The position numbers and the translations under genes are program-made. Below are positions 23,675 through 36,655 of a stretch of DNA of 64,000 bases, piece after piece. Origin of the DNA: Neurospora tetrasperma FGSC 2508 (taxonomy: Eukaryota > Ascomycota > Sordariomycetes > Sordariales > Sordariaceae); contig NW_009799099.1 of NCBI RefSeq assembly GCF_000213175.1, positions 6,027,862 through 6,091,861 on the forward strand, in the 5' to 3' direction. The first letter of the stretch is position 1. Each line of letters starts with the position of its first letter. A model generated the notes under the pieces. That model searched no databases. It was not told where the DNA came from and was given only the letters and a program-made list of their open reading frames with translations.

Positions 23675-26577
23675 GTTTGCTGCTTTTGTTGCGTTGCCCC
23701 TTTTTTTTAATTTTGTTTTGTTTGACTAGTCGTAACTGCCGGGTGGTACGGAGTGTTGTCGCTACGCCTGGGTGTTCCTTTCCAAAAAAAAAAAAAAAGA
23801 CACCAAAAAGTACCACACCGACGGTCAAGTGTTCACCGTGACCTTTTTTGATGCAGCTAAGCAGCCGAAGTGGACACCGGTTGTTGTCGTGGTAGAGCCG
23901 TGGAGGGTTTGAAGAATGCCCAAATGAATGGGATCCGACGATGGTGAAGAGACTGACGGCGTGACGACGAACCACACAGCCTCAGCCGTGATGCAGCTGA
24001 GTGAGGAGATGACGGATTGACGGTTGAACGACTGGAATTCCAGGAGGGAAGGACGACGTCGCAAGACGCCAGCAGAATTTAGGAGGTGGGAACTACCGCT
24101 GCCTATGAACAGCCCGCCCAGACGGAGCGGGCGCACGCGACTCCATTTGTTTTTGGATTTGACATCCATCCATGGATTGGATCCGTTCCGTTCTTTCCTT
24201 TCTCCAGATTTCAGCGTAAGCGGCAGGAAAGCGGCTCCCGGCCACCGGCCACCACGGCATCCAGAAGGGGAAACTTACGAAAGGAACAAGGCCAATGACA
24301 GCAGGCCGTTCGTCCCAAGACGTGGTGAGTGTGGAGAGGATGGTGGGGTTAGCGGATGTTCTAGTGTCGAACTGTCGCTTTCGCTGCCGTTCCCTGCCAT
24401 TCGGGCATCCATCCAGGCCTCAGCTCGGCATTCCTTGGGGCCTGCCGCAGCGTTGGCACAAGTTCCAAAGTGGAGGAATTTGCTGTGCATTAAATCCTCG
24501 GCGGCCGAGGTTCATGTTGTTCAGGTTTCGGGGTCAAAGGGTTCACCGTCCAGGCCACGATGCCAAGCGTATGTATTGCATTGTACTGACCCGACAGCTA
24601 AAAGTCAAAATATGCAATCTGATATCTGTAAGCAGTATGTAATGTGCCATGTCCGTGGTTGTCAGGATGGACGTGATTAAGATGCTGGAGGGGATGGATG
24701 GTGTTGGGGAAGAGTGAGTGAGGGGCAACGGTTAACATTTCCGATGCGGGCTTCCAACATCCTCAAAGATCTCAATGGCATGTAACAAGATTCACAGACG
24801 TGATTGTCTGGAACACGAAAGACAGAAGCTCTCATATTCTAGAATGGCGAAGAAAGTCATGGTTCACCACAAGATATGTCTTCCACTTCTCAGGGGTCAC
24901 TGTGGTCGTCCCTTCTTTTCTTTTTCTTCAATTATTCTCTCGAATTTGGTGATGAACTCCAGTTGTGCAGTCTTCAGTTCCCTTGTTTGATTGGCTGCCG
25001 GCTCGAGTGTCGTACATCACAGTGATCAACCCCGCACCGACCACATTGTGCAAGTTCAGCGCGATAAGCTCAGGTGTACTTTCTGTGCTCGACAAGCGGC
25101 ATTTGCCATAGCGAAGCACAAGCTAGGACACTGGATACTAACAGCTGCTTGTGATCACGATACGTACTCTGAATTTGTGCAGCGCCAAAGTAGTGCAGTG
25201 CCGCCCCTCACGACGGATTCTACAAGCAAATTTGATTTCTCCTTCCTGCTTTTTCCATCCCATCATCCATCTCACCATCTTCAAGTTCACGATACTTACA
25301 CAGACTCTGAACCATTTCAGCTGATTGAAGCAAACATCTCGGCCCCATTACGTTTTTACTGTTCCACTACACTCCCCTTCCCTCGTGTCATGTCAGGATC
25401 CCCAGTCTTTTTCCTTCTCGAACCTCTGCGCGATCCCACGCTGGTGGCTGGCGACCACGACTCGAGCACGACTCGTCGTTTTCAAGCACAAGACAAAGTG
25501 GGGATCCGCGGAGAAGATGAATCAATCCCTCGTCGTCTCTTTAAGCTTCTTTCCCCGGATCTGCATGGCCTTGACTTGCCCGACTTACTTATGGATCCCT
25601 TCCCCAGGATCCTCGGAGATTGAACAAGCGTTCCGAATGTGTGCCGTTTCATCGATCTTTACTCTCCCCACGGTCTAGTCTCCAGCCGGGTGATGGACAT
25701 CAGCCACGGCGTCGGATGGGCGTGTGGCCTCGTGCGGCTGGCTATCCCTCTCCACTTCTTTCTTGCCCTCTGTCCTTCCCGTCCGGACCTGTCTGGAACT
25801 TGGCCTGGTATCGAGAATACGTGGGCCACCACAAGAGTCTCACAGTCTGTGGTTACGGCAGCTGCTTTCTATGATCCGGCTCCCTTTCGTCTTTTCGTCA
25901 TTGACATCGCAGATCATCGACTCGTCCACCTCCTCTCTGAACACTCACCAGAGTGCACACATCCATCTTCCTTATCCACATCGATGTCTCATCCCAGCTG
26001 TAATGGTACGGTACAGTATCTTTCTACCTTCCATCTATCTACCTTACCGACTTTGTTGGGTTGGACGCTGCATTTGCCCGTACCCCCCCGTCGTAATGTT
26101 CGCCTAAACCGCCATCTTAACTAGTAACTAAAACCCCCATGGCCGCTTTCCTGTCGATGCCCGGCCGTCACGTCTTCTATCACTATCTTTCTCCGCAAAG
26201 ACTGATCAGACACTCGCGAATCTATTGTCCCCGCTTCTTCAGCCTCCTGGCTTCACCCCCCATTCCCCTCCCCTCCCTCTCCAAGTCCGAGTCGTAGCCC
26301 AGCTGCTCCCCTCCATGTCCGGTCTTCGGTTCTTGCTTGAACAACTGCCGACTCTGCCGCGGATCGACCCAGACAACCCAATCTCCCGGATCCAACTGCT
26401 TGCTGCTCCACATTGCCAGCTACCTCTACCTACCACTACACTCCAACAAGTCTCCAACTGCCACTGCCACCAAGACCCCATCTGACTGTGCAGCCATCTG
26501 AGTGGTCGTATTTGGATATACACTTTCAGTCTCCGCCCCCAGCCCATGTATCTTATCACAACTTGCTCGCAGATTAG
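23675..26577. other. Long divergent intergenic region between transporter and Zn2Cys6 gene
   Basis: About 2.9 kb with no supported gene. The longest frame (24991-25623, +) has no ATG at its start and no recognisable domain. A 15-A run lies at 23784-23798 close to the transporter start. The right end is CT-rich and probably the long leader of the transcription factor. Confidence 0.5.
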
Positions 26578-29031
26578 ATGCCATCTTCAGCAAGCTCCCC
26601 CAAGCCCCTGTCTACTTTTGGTTGGTGAGTCGATTACCAGTTTGGTCCAGGTCCAAGAAATCTCATAACTGACACATTGCTTTGGGCAGTGAAAACTGTC
26701 GCCAGCAGCACCTGAAATGTGAGCATGGACCGAGTACCCCTTTGGGCACCCTGCATTGGGAGACATCACCACTGACATCAAATCATTTCCTCTCACCTTT
26801 TAGGCGACCGAGTAACGCCCACATGCGGCAGATGTCAGAACACAGGCCGTCAGTGCCGCCGGAGTGGTCTCAGGATTCGACAGTCTCCTCAATACAGTTA
26901 GCCTTCCCTTTTCACTTTTTGCAGGTTTTGATTCCGGTGTGACGATCCACCGCAGAAGTCAAAGCACTTCTTCCGAGTCATGGCTATTGGTCATTCGTCA
27001 GCTTTGCTCTCCATGGAAGAGTGTCTAACAATTACCACTCTGCAGCCAAATTCAGCAAGACACAAAAGTGGGTCAGGATCGAGAGAAGGCGTGAGTATCC
27101 CATTCTTTGCTTTACTTTGTGCAATGACCAACCCATATCGCTGACACTGGGCATATAGTGGAATTCGTGGATGAGACCAGGAAGGTCATCTATGAGGCTG
27201 TTGCTTTGGATAGTGGCCTGGATGAGATAGATCCCGACCCAGAGTCACCCATCCTGTCCGATCAGTCGCTACTGCAAGGGTTCAGTCAATCTTCCATCTC
27301 AGAGACCCCAAATGGCCAGGAAAACCCACGGCGATTTCCTTCACGGAAGCAGACCTTGCCCGAATCCCCCCGTCTTTCAGAGACAGCATCGGAGGCTCTA
27401 TCCCCTCACAGATCGGTTCAGCTGCCTGAAACCGTCTCCTCTTCAGAAGGACATGCACGTGAATGTTCTCCCACCGACCGCTTCATCGCGCGGGCTGGGT
27501 CCTATCACCAGCTTTACTACTCCAAAAATTCAGCATTCCCAATCGAAGACCCGGTGGAAGCAGAGCTGTATCGGCATTATGTGCAGAGTCTGGCACCATG
27601 GGTAAGCAACATCTACACTGGCTCCATGAGCACCTTGTTGATTTTCCATCTTTTTCATTCTCTAGCTCGACCTATGTGACCCACTGAGGTCATTTGAAAC
27701 CCTGGTTCCTCAAAATGCAGCAACATTTCCTCTACTACTCAAGGCTATCTACTCCTTCTCAGCCCGGCACAAAACCCTGACAGGTTACTTTGATTCGGTC
27801 AGGAGCAGCGAGTATTACGACGAATGCCTAACAGAGCTCAGGGATGTCCTTGCTGCATATGACGAATATGGAGCAGACGAAAACTTGTTTGCTGCTACGA
27901 TTATCCTGCGGGTCCTTGAAGAAATTGATGGTATGAAACTTTCAATTGCTTGCGGAGGGCATATGCTGACATTTCTTTAGTTGTGGACAATGGGACAGAT
28001 CAAGAAGCCAATCTCCTAGGAATACATGCGTTTGTATCAACCGGGTCGTTCTTTGAAAATCCCAGTCCCCTTAGTATCGCGTCATTCTGGGTTGGCCTCC
28101 GCCAGGGAATTTACAAAGCAGTCATCAACAAACGACCTGTCGGACTGAGTGTAGACCATATTCTAGTCGAACAGTCGCTCGCTCGAACGGATTACCACAG
28201 CGTTGCAAACAATGCGGTGGTCCATTGCACTCGCGTCCTCAACTTTTGCTTCGATAAGGGTGGAGTGTGTAACATGGAGGAATGGAATAAGTTATGGAAA
28301 TCGAATGAAGACTGGGAGAATGAGCACGCTCCCTTCCATACACCCATATTCAAGGCACCCGATGATGTTCCCTTCCCACAGATATGGTATCATCAGAGTT
28401 GCCAAGGTATGCCGGCGTCCTTCTGTCAGCGATTTCCCAGTTAACAGTTGTCGACAATTTCCTCTAGTGATCGGGGTACAGCATCATCTCTTAGCCAAGT
28501 CGTACTTGATCCGGTTCAGGCACAAGTTCTCAGCGACTGGTACACGTCACCAGTCTACTCTAGCCAAAAGGAGAGCTGAGGTAAGCCTAGGACTGCGGGA
28601 TCCGTGGCAAGACGGCTAACCCTATGCGTATAGGCCGACATACAAAGAATCGTTCGGATGCTCTGTGGCATTGGTTTAGGAAATCAATGGACTCCTCCGG
28701 GCATGTTCACAGCCTGCATGGCCATTTCCGCTTGTGAGTCTTTGGGCATTTTGCAGTGTTCTCGTTTGCCGCATGCTCAAGTCTGACCCATCATCCTACA
28801 GTCGGCGCTAGTTTCACCCAGCGGAAGGACCAGGAGGCCATGATCGACATACTCCGAAAGACAGAGAAAGATCATGCTCGTCCAACCAAGTCGGTGCAGG
28901 AAGACATGATGAAGGCTTGGGGCTGGTCTGCTTCCACGTGGACTCCGACGCAGGTGCCCCCATGGCCGGATACGACGCAGTATGCGACGAACTTGAACAT
29001 GAACGACAGCATGGGTTACCAGCAGGCTTAA
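26578..29031 (+). CDS. Zn(II)2Cys6 transcription factor with Fungal_trans_2 (ARCA-like) domain
   Basis: Eleven exons reconstructed: 26578..26624, 26690..26718, 26804..26896, 26925..26936, 27046..27090, 27159..27601, 27666..27930, 27981..28406, 28468..28580, 28634..28733, 28802..29031; 600 aa with the frame kept throughout. Splicing of the first three exons assembles a binuclear cluster, CENCRQQHLKCD...CGRC...C, spacing C-x2-C-x6-C-x6-C-x2-C-x6-C, near residues 16-40. It is followed by FSKTQKWVRIERR, typical after the cluster in this family, a Ser/Pro-rich linker, and a helical domain with LDLCDPLRSFETLVP, FPLLLKAI, and ILRVLEEID. Sequence-specific DNA-binding regulator in the nucleus. The 12-nt exon 4 is the least certain part. 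Target genes cannot be read from the sequence. Confidence 0.85.
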
Positions 29032-32000
29032 TAGACCTGCGTATCGTTGTGCTCAAACACAAGACCGTTGGAAAAGAAAACACGGGATGGATCTTGAGCG
29101 GCCGAATAGGGCTGTTATATCAGCCCACGTGCTTGCTCAGATTGCGACCAGTCGAATGTACAAGTACGTTAATCTTCGATCTACGAATACATCTAACGAC
29201 ATTCCACCACCGCGAGGATCAGACGATGAACCAGATGAACCACAAGCACGGGCATGGGTCAGGGTCAGGGTCTAAGGGCAGGGTTAAAGTCAGGGTCAGC
29301 AAGGTATAGCCCAGCAGACATGGCAGGCAATCTTGGTCGAGTTCGAACCGCGAAGTATTCAAGCTAGGCGTCTGTGCGCCAAAAGAACATTGCCTTTTTC
29401 CTACAATGAGGACAAATGCCACATCAACGTACTCGTCGATGAACCGGTCAATGTCGCATGTCAGCCATGTTCTGCCACTGTTGCACAATCGCATCAGAAT
29501 GCAAGGTCAGCAGCGGTTTGTGGGAAAGGCTTCTGTGCGACAACGCCCGATTTAAGGTTTACGATCCACCCTAAACCCCCAGCCCCTCTATCGATCGTGA
29601 AAGAAGCCAAGAAGGGTCAGGGTTGGTAGGATGGTTTCTCAATTGCAAGCAGATTTGCCAGCCCTGAAAATCCAGCCAGGGTTATCATGCGAGATCGGGG
29701 TTCATGCGTGCCCTTGGTTGTGATCTACCAGGACACGCATGGACAGACAGACAGGCTGCCGACGGAACGGGATCAAGGGGAAGCCACAGGGCCAGGTATT
29801 GGAAATAGGTGTCTGCGAGAGAAGTGCAGTGCAGTGCAGGCCTTGCGAGTCACAAGGGCTTGCAAGCACTCCCGTTCTTGACATGCTGCTCAAGTTTCAC
29901 AACAATGACTCGGTAGTAACCACTTCCGCTTGTCCGTACGCTCTCTCGTCCTGGATCCTGATCTTGTCTCAAGTCAACTAGGTCGGTAAGGGGGAAGGAA
30001 GCCCTGTTCCCAGGTCCTGCTTTGTCAAGGCTGATATGACTTGGTCGCACGCTGTCCATGGCACCCGTGAACTGGTCATCGTCGATTCCGAGTCATCTTC
30101 AGATTGGGAAGATCCAGCATAAGAAGAATGCAGATAGCCATAGAGCTGACAAACCAGTGCGGTATTGTGCGCTTGTCCTCGGGCAGCCAGCCTTGATACC
30201 GGAAGTTGCGTCCCTCCCGTTACAACCGTTGTGTGTTACACGAAGGAAGTCGAGATGATGGTATGTAAGCCCCATGGTCTGGTGTGGTACCTTTCTCGAT
30301 ATGTAAAACAGGGCGGTACCATACTTATGAAGTGAACGTTCTACTACATCAGACCCGACCCGGCCCGACAATATTCGGGCGCGCTGGCAGGCGGGATGCA
30401 GTATCTATGCAAGAAAGCTCTGCTTCCTGCTCAACGGGTAGGACGCACACTACCCTTAGCAGCACTGCACATCAAGGATGCCGGTATGCAGGGAGTAAGC
30501 CTCATCTGCCTGTATCCCTACCCAAATTGCCCTTGCTGCCCTTGTTGCTTTTGTCTGGTGTCTGCGAATCGATGCATGTAAATCGATGTGATGCAGACGG
30601 GAACGACAAAGTTCGATTCCCATCTCCCGTCGTGCGAAAACCCAAAAAGAACAAGCCAGCAGGATGACGGATGATGGAACTTTCCGAAAGCTTTCCCGAT
30701 TGCGCTGGCGGTGTTGCTATCGGAAGAATTGCGCTTGCTTGCATTGTTTGCGATACTTTGGCAACCGTTAACCTTCCGAGTTCGTATCATTTGTGTGAGT
30801 ATGTGAGAGAATTGGGAAGGGGGAAGGGAGGGAGAGGTTCATAATGACCTGGCTTTCTTTCGAGGCTTTCAAGTTCTGTGTCCCCCTTGCGGTGTGTACT
30901 CCCCCAGTCTTCGGGAAAGTTGTACTATCTGGGTAATCCGATGTCCCCTCGTTCATATCGTTCAAGTCTCCAGAGCTGAGGCAACGTTGAAAAGCCATCA
31001 TGAAGTTGATCATGGCGGGGCAAAAGGAGCTACACATGTACAAGCTAACTAGTGTAGCTGATAGCAACGCCAGGTGAGGCGCGCTAAACAAAGCTAACAA
31101 GCTTCTGTTTAGGGCGCAGATAGGGCCCTGTCTTCGATCGGAATTTCTTTCCTCTTTCGTCTTCTCGGATAGGAAATGTGTTGATGCTGTTAGTGCAGAG
31201 CGGTGCAAAGGGACCCTCTGAAAGTCGAGAAGCGAACAAATCATGCCAAACTTTAGCGCCGGAACATGTTCCGCCAGGGGTGCTTAACTGTTTACTCTGA
31301 CCGCAAAGAAACCTACAACCTCACTCTATCGGACAAAATTTCCTACCTTGTCGAACCATGACTGTCAACCTCCCTTGTGATGCTAACGTTTTTTTTTCTT
31401 CTGTACATTCCGTCCGCACTCCACTTCATATTCCTACCCGATCAACGGACGAACGAAAATGGAATTGAAGTAACGAAACAAAACAGCTCTACCCAGCAAG
31501 CACCTATCCACCTTTCTTTTCTCCAATCTCACCAACCTCCCAGTGTTCCCCGTGCCTTGAATCTTGGACACACAAACACCAGGTGTAGACGCAACTCGCG
31601 CTCACGACGCTGACATATCATTACGTCCCGCCAGTCTGGTCACAGATAAGCCCCCCTTCATCAGACCGCAAGCCCATGACAGGCCCGTTGTTGGCTGGTT
31701 GTATGAGAAAGGAAATATTCGCCTGTGAGGAAAAGAACGGAGACGGTGGTGGAGAACAAAGAATAACTACAGGCTGTGTCCTCGAGAAAGAGATAAACAA
31801 CAAAAGTGGATATCGGCGTACGATCTTGGTTCCAGTCGTGCCATCGAAGCTGACTTTCATTCCCAGATGGGGGGTCTTCGTTGGATCTTGATCTTCAAGG
31901 CGTTTCAACAGGTGCCCTTATCCTGTAGCTATCTACCTACCAACCGGGATATAACATATACACACCGTCTAACCTGCCTGTTCCACCTGGATCAACCCCA

Positions 32001-32510
32001 GACTTCTCCAAGACTTCCTTCCAAGGGTAGCCGCGCCGAACGGGTACTGGGAGCCGGGATGCTGCTGTTCCAGCCCACTTCCTTTCTCCATGTCTTGTTC
32101 CTTTTCCTCGGCCTAGGCTAATTGCTCGATCCACAAACCGGGCGGGATCCTTCCGGGAACCCCCAGTCCATCTGGCACTGGCCTGGCGGCTCCGCCCAAC
32201 AGCTATACACTAGGCTACTGACATCCAACCATCCCGATCCGGCCAGAGATAGGAGCCCGAACTGGTATCGGCGATGCGGTGGGATGTGGGTAGGATGGGA
32301 TCAAACCGATTATCGTTCGTGCCTAGTTGGGTTGCGTTGACAGTGGAACATCCCATCCTCCATGTCAGACAGTCTGGCTCGACTCCATCCGTCGAGATCG
32401 GAATAGGAAAGAGTGCGCGGTAGGTAGGTAGTAGTGGTATTGGATGGAGTGAAAAGTCTGTTGACTAACTGTACACGTAAAGAGAGGCAAACTTACGACT
32501 AGTGGTCACT
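29032..32510. other. Long intergenic region without genes
   Basis: 3.5 kb with only short overlapping frames. A degenerate tandem of GGGTCA-like hexamers lies at 29255-29301. GTAGGTAGGTAG occurs near 32421. The right end is the promoter of the inositol oxygenase gene. Confidence 0.55.
29255..29301 (+). repeat. Degenerate GGGTCA-type hexamer repeat
   Basis: Reads as repeated GGGTCA/GGGTCT/GGGTTA units with single-base variation. Related single units occur near 29610 and 29670. Confidence 0.5.
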
Positions 32511-32517
32511 TGAGAGA

Positions 32518-32524
32518 TATAAAG
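32518..32524 (+). promoter_or_regulatory. TATA box of the inositol oxygenase gene
   Basis: TATAAAG lies about 370 bases before the start codon and about 120 bases before the leader intron donor. Position is reasonable for a core promoter; unproven. Confidence 0.4.
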
Positions 32525-32640
32525 AAGGCATGTGTTCTCCCCCTTCGAAGTGATTTTCGCTTTTCGGATAATAAGAAACTCATCATCAGCACACGACCGA
32601 CCGGCAGTTACTCAACCTTTGACCTTGAGAACCTTGATAG

Positions 32641-32708
32641 GTAAGTGTGCACGAAGATGGTACTTTACGCCGAACACATGGTCTTTGTATACTGACCTCG
32701 TCATACAG
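32641..32708 (+). other. 5'-leader intron of the inositol oxygenase gene
   Basis: 68-nt stretch with donor GTAAGT, branch CTGAC and acceptor ATACAG, upstream of the start codon. Splice signals are close to consensus. Confidence 0.6.
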
Positions 32709-32891
32709 ATTCAAAAAGCATAAGAACGGCCTACTTCCCCTCTTGAGATATCTACCTTACCTGCTCTCTTGCATCACCAAGAAGATCGACTGGACATATT
32801 CTGTCACGAACATCTCTATCCTGCCTTCTTCTTGAACGTCACCTCTCAACATCCACCAAGTCCAACACCACCCCCTTCAGTCCCCGTCAAG

Positions 32892-34000
32892 ATGGCCCCC
32901 TCAGCCACCTACCCCATCATCAGCACCACGCACTCAGGCGCCGACCTCGAAGCCATCTCCGACGCCGTCGACGAGATAAACGTCCTCAAATTCAAAGCCG
33001 CCCAACAAGTCACCGAGATTCTCAACGACAACAACAACTCCTCTGTCCCATCTTCTCCCACCTCCGAATCCTCCTCCACCACCCATGAAGAAGAAGAAGA
33101 AGACCTCGGCGACTTCGACACCCCCTCCCACTTCGACTCTTCAAAGGACCACTCCCGCTTCCGCCAATACACCACCGCCGAATCTCGCGTTCTCAACTTC
33201 TACACCGAACAACACACCAAGCAAACCGTCTCGCACAACCTCGCTGCTCGCGCCCACTTCAATTCGCCCGACCGTAAGCGCCCCGAGATGACCATCTGGC
33301 AAGCCATCGAGTGCTTAAACTCTTTGATCGACGAGTCCGATCCCGACACGGAACTCAGCCAGATCCAGCACCTGCTGCAGTCAGCCGAAGCAATCAGACG
33401 AGACGGCAAGCCGCGGTGGATGCAGCTTGTAGGACTGATTCACGACTTGGGCAAATTGATGCTTTTCTTTCAGTTGGCTTCAGGGCAGTGGGACGTAGTC
33501 GGCGACTCGTTCCCTGTCGGGTGCAAGTTCAGCGAAAAGTGTATTTTGCATGAGAGCTTTAGTGCGAATCCGGATTCGGGACACGCGGTGTATAGTACCG
33601 AGCAGGGGATTTATGCTCCCGGGTGCGGGATTGAGAATCTGATGATGAGTTGGGGCCATGATGAGTATTTGTATCAGGTGGTGAAGGATCAGAGTACGAT
33701 CCCGAGGGAGGGGCTGGCGATGATTAGGTTCCATAGTTTTTATCCGTGGCATCGTGAGGAGGCGTACGGGTGGGCGATGAAGGAGGGGGATGAGGAGTTG
33801 AGGAGGGCGGTGAGGGCTTTTAATCCATATGATCTCTATTCGAAGAGTGATGAGCCGGTGGATGTGGAGGCTGTCAAGGTGAGTCTTTTTTTTCCTACTT
33901 GGGATAACAGAGAGAGAAAAGATGCTAACGACGAGATGGGCAGCCCTACTACATGGAGTTGATCGATGAGTTCTTCCCGAACAAGGTCATCAAGTGGTAG
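32892..34000 (+). CDS. myo-Inositol oxygenase (MIOX)
   Basis: Cytosolic di-iron enzyme that cleaves myo-inositol to D-glucuronate, first step of inositol catabolism. Two exons, 32892..33878 and 33944..34000, 347 aa. All expected iron ligands are present: H160 (QHLLQSAEAIR), H184 and D185 (GLIHDLGK), H256 (SWGHDEYLYQ), H281 (RFHSFYPWH) and D314 (FNPYDLYSK). Substrate-binding blocks SLIDESDPD and VGDSFPVGC are intact. The last exon supplies the conserved ending PYYMELIDEFFP...KW. The ~75-residue N-terminal extension, with Ser and Glu runs, is longer than in animals. The ATG follows a CAAG context; no other in-frame ATG precedes it in the last exon of the leader. Neighbours are unrelated to inositol metabolism. 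Confidence 0.95.
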
Positions 34001-36166
34001 ACGACCAAGACCAACACCACGACTACAGAACCATCGTCACTTTTGACGATGTTTGAGAAGCGGCACTTTGGCCCAAAGGCTGGCCTCTCTGGGCGTTGGA
34101 ACAACGGCACGAGTTAACGGCTTCCGCTCATACATGCATCTTTCTTTGCCTGTTATTGTCTTTTGTGTTTAGGTCACGGCGTCATGGCGTCACGGTGTTG
34201 TTAGACACGCACCTGCGTTGCGTTTCATTCCCTTTCTCTCACTTAGAGGTAGAGTTTGGTTCTTGCCGTCGGATTTGTGTATCATCGCATCCGTCAGGCA
34301 CAGCGATGTTATCCTTTTTCAGTTCAGTACCTGCCCGTACTTGACTGATCCGTCCCAGTCGGATGTTTGTCGCGCCATAGGAAGCGACTGATGAATAGAA
34401 GCAAGCGTTGATTTTTCAAGTATGCTTTTCGTGCTGGACACTCGTCGCTTGTTATGGACTATGCCAGTGGCGATTGTTGTGCTCGCCATTACCCTATAAT
34501 CGCCTGCTTGGTGCTCCGTGAGTCTGGCGAACATGCTTACCCAGCAAAGAGCGCAGATCAATCAAATGGATCAAGCCCTCTAGGTCCTTCCATGACGCTC
34601 TTGACGTTGTGGCCTCCAGAGTCCAGACCATCGCTCCATGTCATGCCTAAGACACGCTCAAGAGGTGACTTCCTTCCCCGTATCGGATGTTCAACTGCCT
34701 GCCATTGTTTTGCCAAGTGAAGCAGCACGACCACTTGGTCCACGTCCCTGCTCAGCCGAGCCAACCCATTTTCACAAAGCTTAGTCATGATCATTCCTCG
34801 ATCCATTTGTTCTCAGCTAAACAGCTCCACCTCCCCTATCACAAACATAAAGCCCGGCATCGGACAACTCATCCTCTTATCTCAACGGGATCAACGGCCC
34901 TGTTTAGGACCGAATGTCTGGTTTCTGTTTCGCTGTACATGCCCGGGCAACTTTCCCACCAAAGTAGGTAAGTAACACCAAATGTCTCGGAGACGGCAAG
35001 CCAGTGCCACATTGCACCCTATACTCGTGCCACGCCGTCGGCTTGAGTCGGAACTCGACGTTCCTTTCCGGACCAACCGTATATGGACAACGAGCCTGGT
35101 CCTCCTTCTAGTGCCGAGGTCGGCGTTAAGCACAGAGAGGGGCTAATGCAGGAACAATGCCCGAGGAGACACAGGTGTAGGATTGGAGGGGCGGAGGGGG
35201 AGATGACCACTTGGTACCTATTTGCACATTGATGATTACCTACATGTACCTCTACCTCCTCGTAGTGATGCTTTTAGGGACCACAATTCCCGATAGTGTA
35301 CCTACCTCTACGCTGGCTGCCGCCGTCCTCGTTGACGGTGCTTCTGACTCCGGTTTCGTCGGTCGGTCAACTTGGAGCCAGCAAGATGGAGATGTCCATA
35401 GTCACGTCTAATGTTTGTACAAACCGCTGAGTGGGACGGTAAACGTGCGAACAAGTACCGTTTTCTCTTGCCACTCCCGCTCCTTCTGGTTGTTCGTGTC
35501 CGGCGTCGCACCAAGAGTTGCAAATGGGGACCCAGCCCGTTTTCTTCCCGCTTTCGAGATTCTTGTTATCACGGCGGGGGCGGCCGTTACCCATTCTTTG
35601 CTTTCTTGAGGGAGGTTTCGCCGGTGGTCTAACATTCCACAATGTGCGTGGTCCTATTATTCGTTTTCGAGTGACCGGCACATATCCCGTCGTCGCCAGA
35701 AAAGGCGATGGGGATAGGAGGAAATGCTAGGACCGACAAACCGGGAAATTCGCTACTGGATTCGGGTTGTAAGGAGCCGAGTGCCAGCGCTGTATACGAG
35801 GGCATGTCGTGCGTTTTAGTAGGTGAATGCAAGATGGGAAAGTTCGCGCGTTCGGAGACGCCAAGGGTTCGCGGAGCGGAGGACACGCCAACGCTTTTTG
35901 GGACCGGAGCTGGACTGGTGGCAATGCTCAGAGAAGGGTGCGCAGATGGTGCGGAGACAAACGCAGAAACTAGTACGGAGTCAGGGAGGGTAACCGATAT
36001 CGGTCAAGAAAGTTCCTAAGGTGATTCTGGTGCGCAGCATCATAGTCAGTATTGGACAAGAACGTTCGAGTAGACGGAAAGATTTGCGCATTTACCTTTA
36101 CTGAAATTTAAACTGAAAATATCGGGAGGACAAGATCAAAACGTGGTGGAGCAAAAGCAGATTTGG

Positions 36167-36205
<39 letters not shown>
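36167..36205 (+). repeat. Poly(A) tract of 39 bases
   Basis: Uninterrupted A homopolymer. No target-site duplication or retroposon body could be recognised beside it. Confidence 0.9.
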
Positions 36206-36207
<2 letters not shown>

Positions 36208-36562
36208 AAGGGCGAAAAAGATGCCAGCTTTCTAACACGCGGTGTCGAGAGGTGACCAGCCCCTCGCACTGCGGCAGTACTAACTGAATGCAATGCCGAA
36301 GATGGTGATCTCTGGCAGGACAAGTCGGACAGGCCATATTTGGGAGCAAGTCGCTTCATCCACAACACAGAGATCTCCAAGACTCCTGCCACGACTGGAT
36401 AGGAACGTGTAGTCTCCCTTTAGGGCAAGTCCTGGGTAGCCGTTTCCGGAGTCTTGGAATCCGCAATGCTATGATGGTGGTGTACTTGGGCGTCCCCTTT
36501 CCCCTCACCATGTACATGTAGACTTAGTTGCAGAAACCATATTGAGCGTGTTTTTTCCAACC

Positions 36563-36655
36563 AGAGCCCTGAATCGGGATCGAACTCGTGGCCGAGACGT
36601 TGGTTGACCAACCGATGGCAGCAGTTGAAAGCATTACCAACTGAGCCATGGCTCT
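36563..36655 (-). pseudogene. tRNA-like sequence, probably decayed
   Basis: On the minus strand an A-box (TGGCTCAGTTGG) and a B-box (GTTCGATCC) are spaced as in a tRNA gene, and the ends AGAGCC and GGCTCT pair over six bases like an acceptor stem. The T stem (ACGAG against CCGAT) and the D stem do not pair properly, and no T-run terminator follows. A tight hairpin GTTGG-TCAA-CCAAC sits before the T arm. Isotype cannot be assigned. It is best read as a degenerate tRNA gene; a functional tRNA with an intron is less likely. Confidence 0.35.

Noticed and set aside
24991-25623. 210-codon plus-strand open frame
   Set aside because: Starts without ATG, contains no recognisable domain, overlaps other equally long frames, and lies in the probable long leader of the Zn2Cys6 gene.
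36167-36655. SINE-like element made of the poly(A) tract and tRNA-like sequence
   Set aside because: The tRNA-like part reads on the minus strand, so a tail on that strand would be poly(T) here; orientation is wrong and no target duplication was seen.
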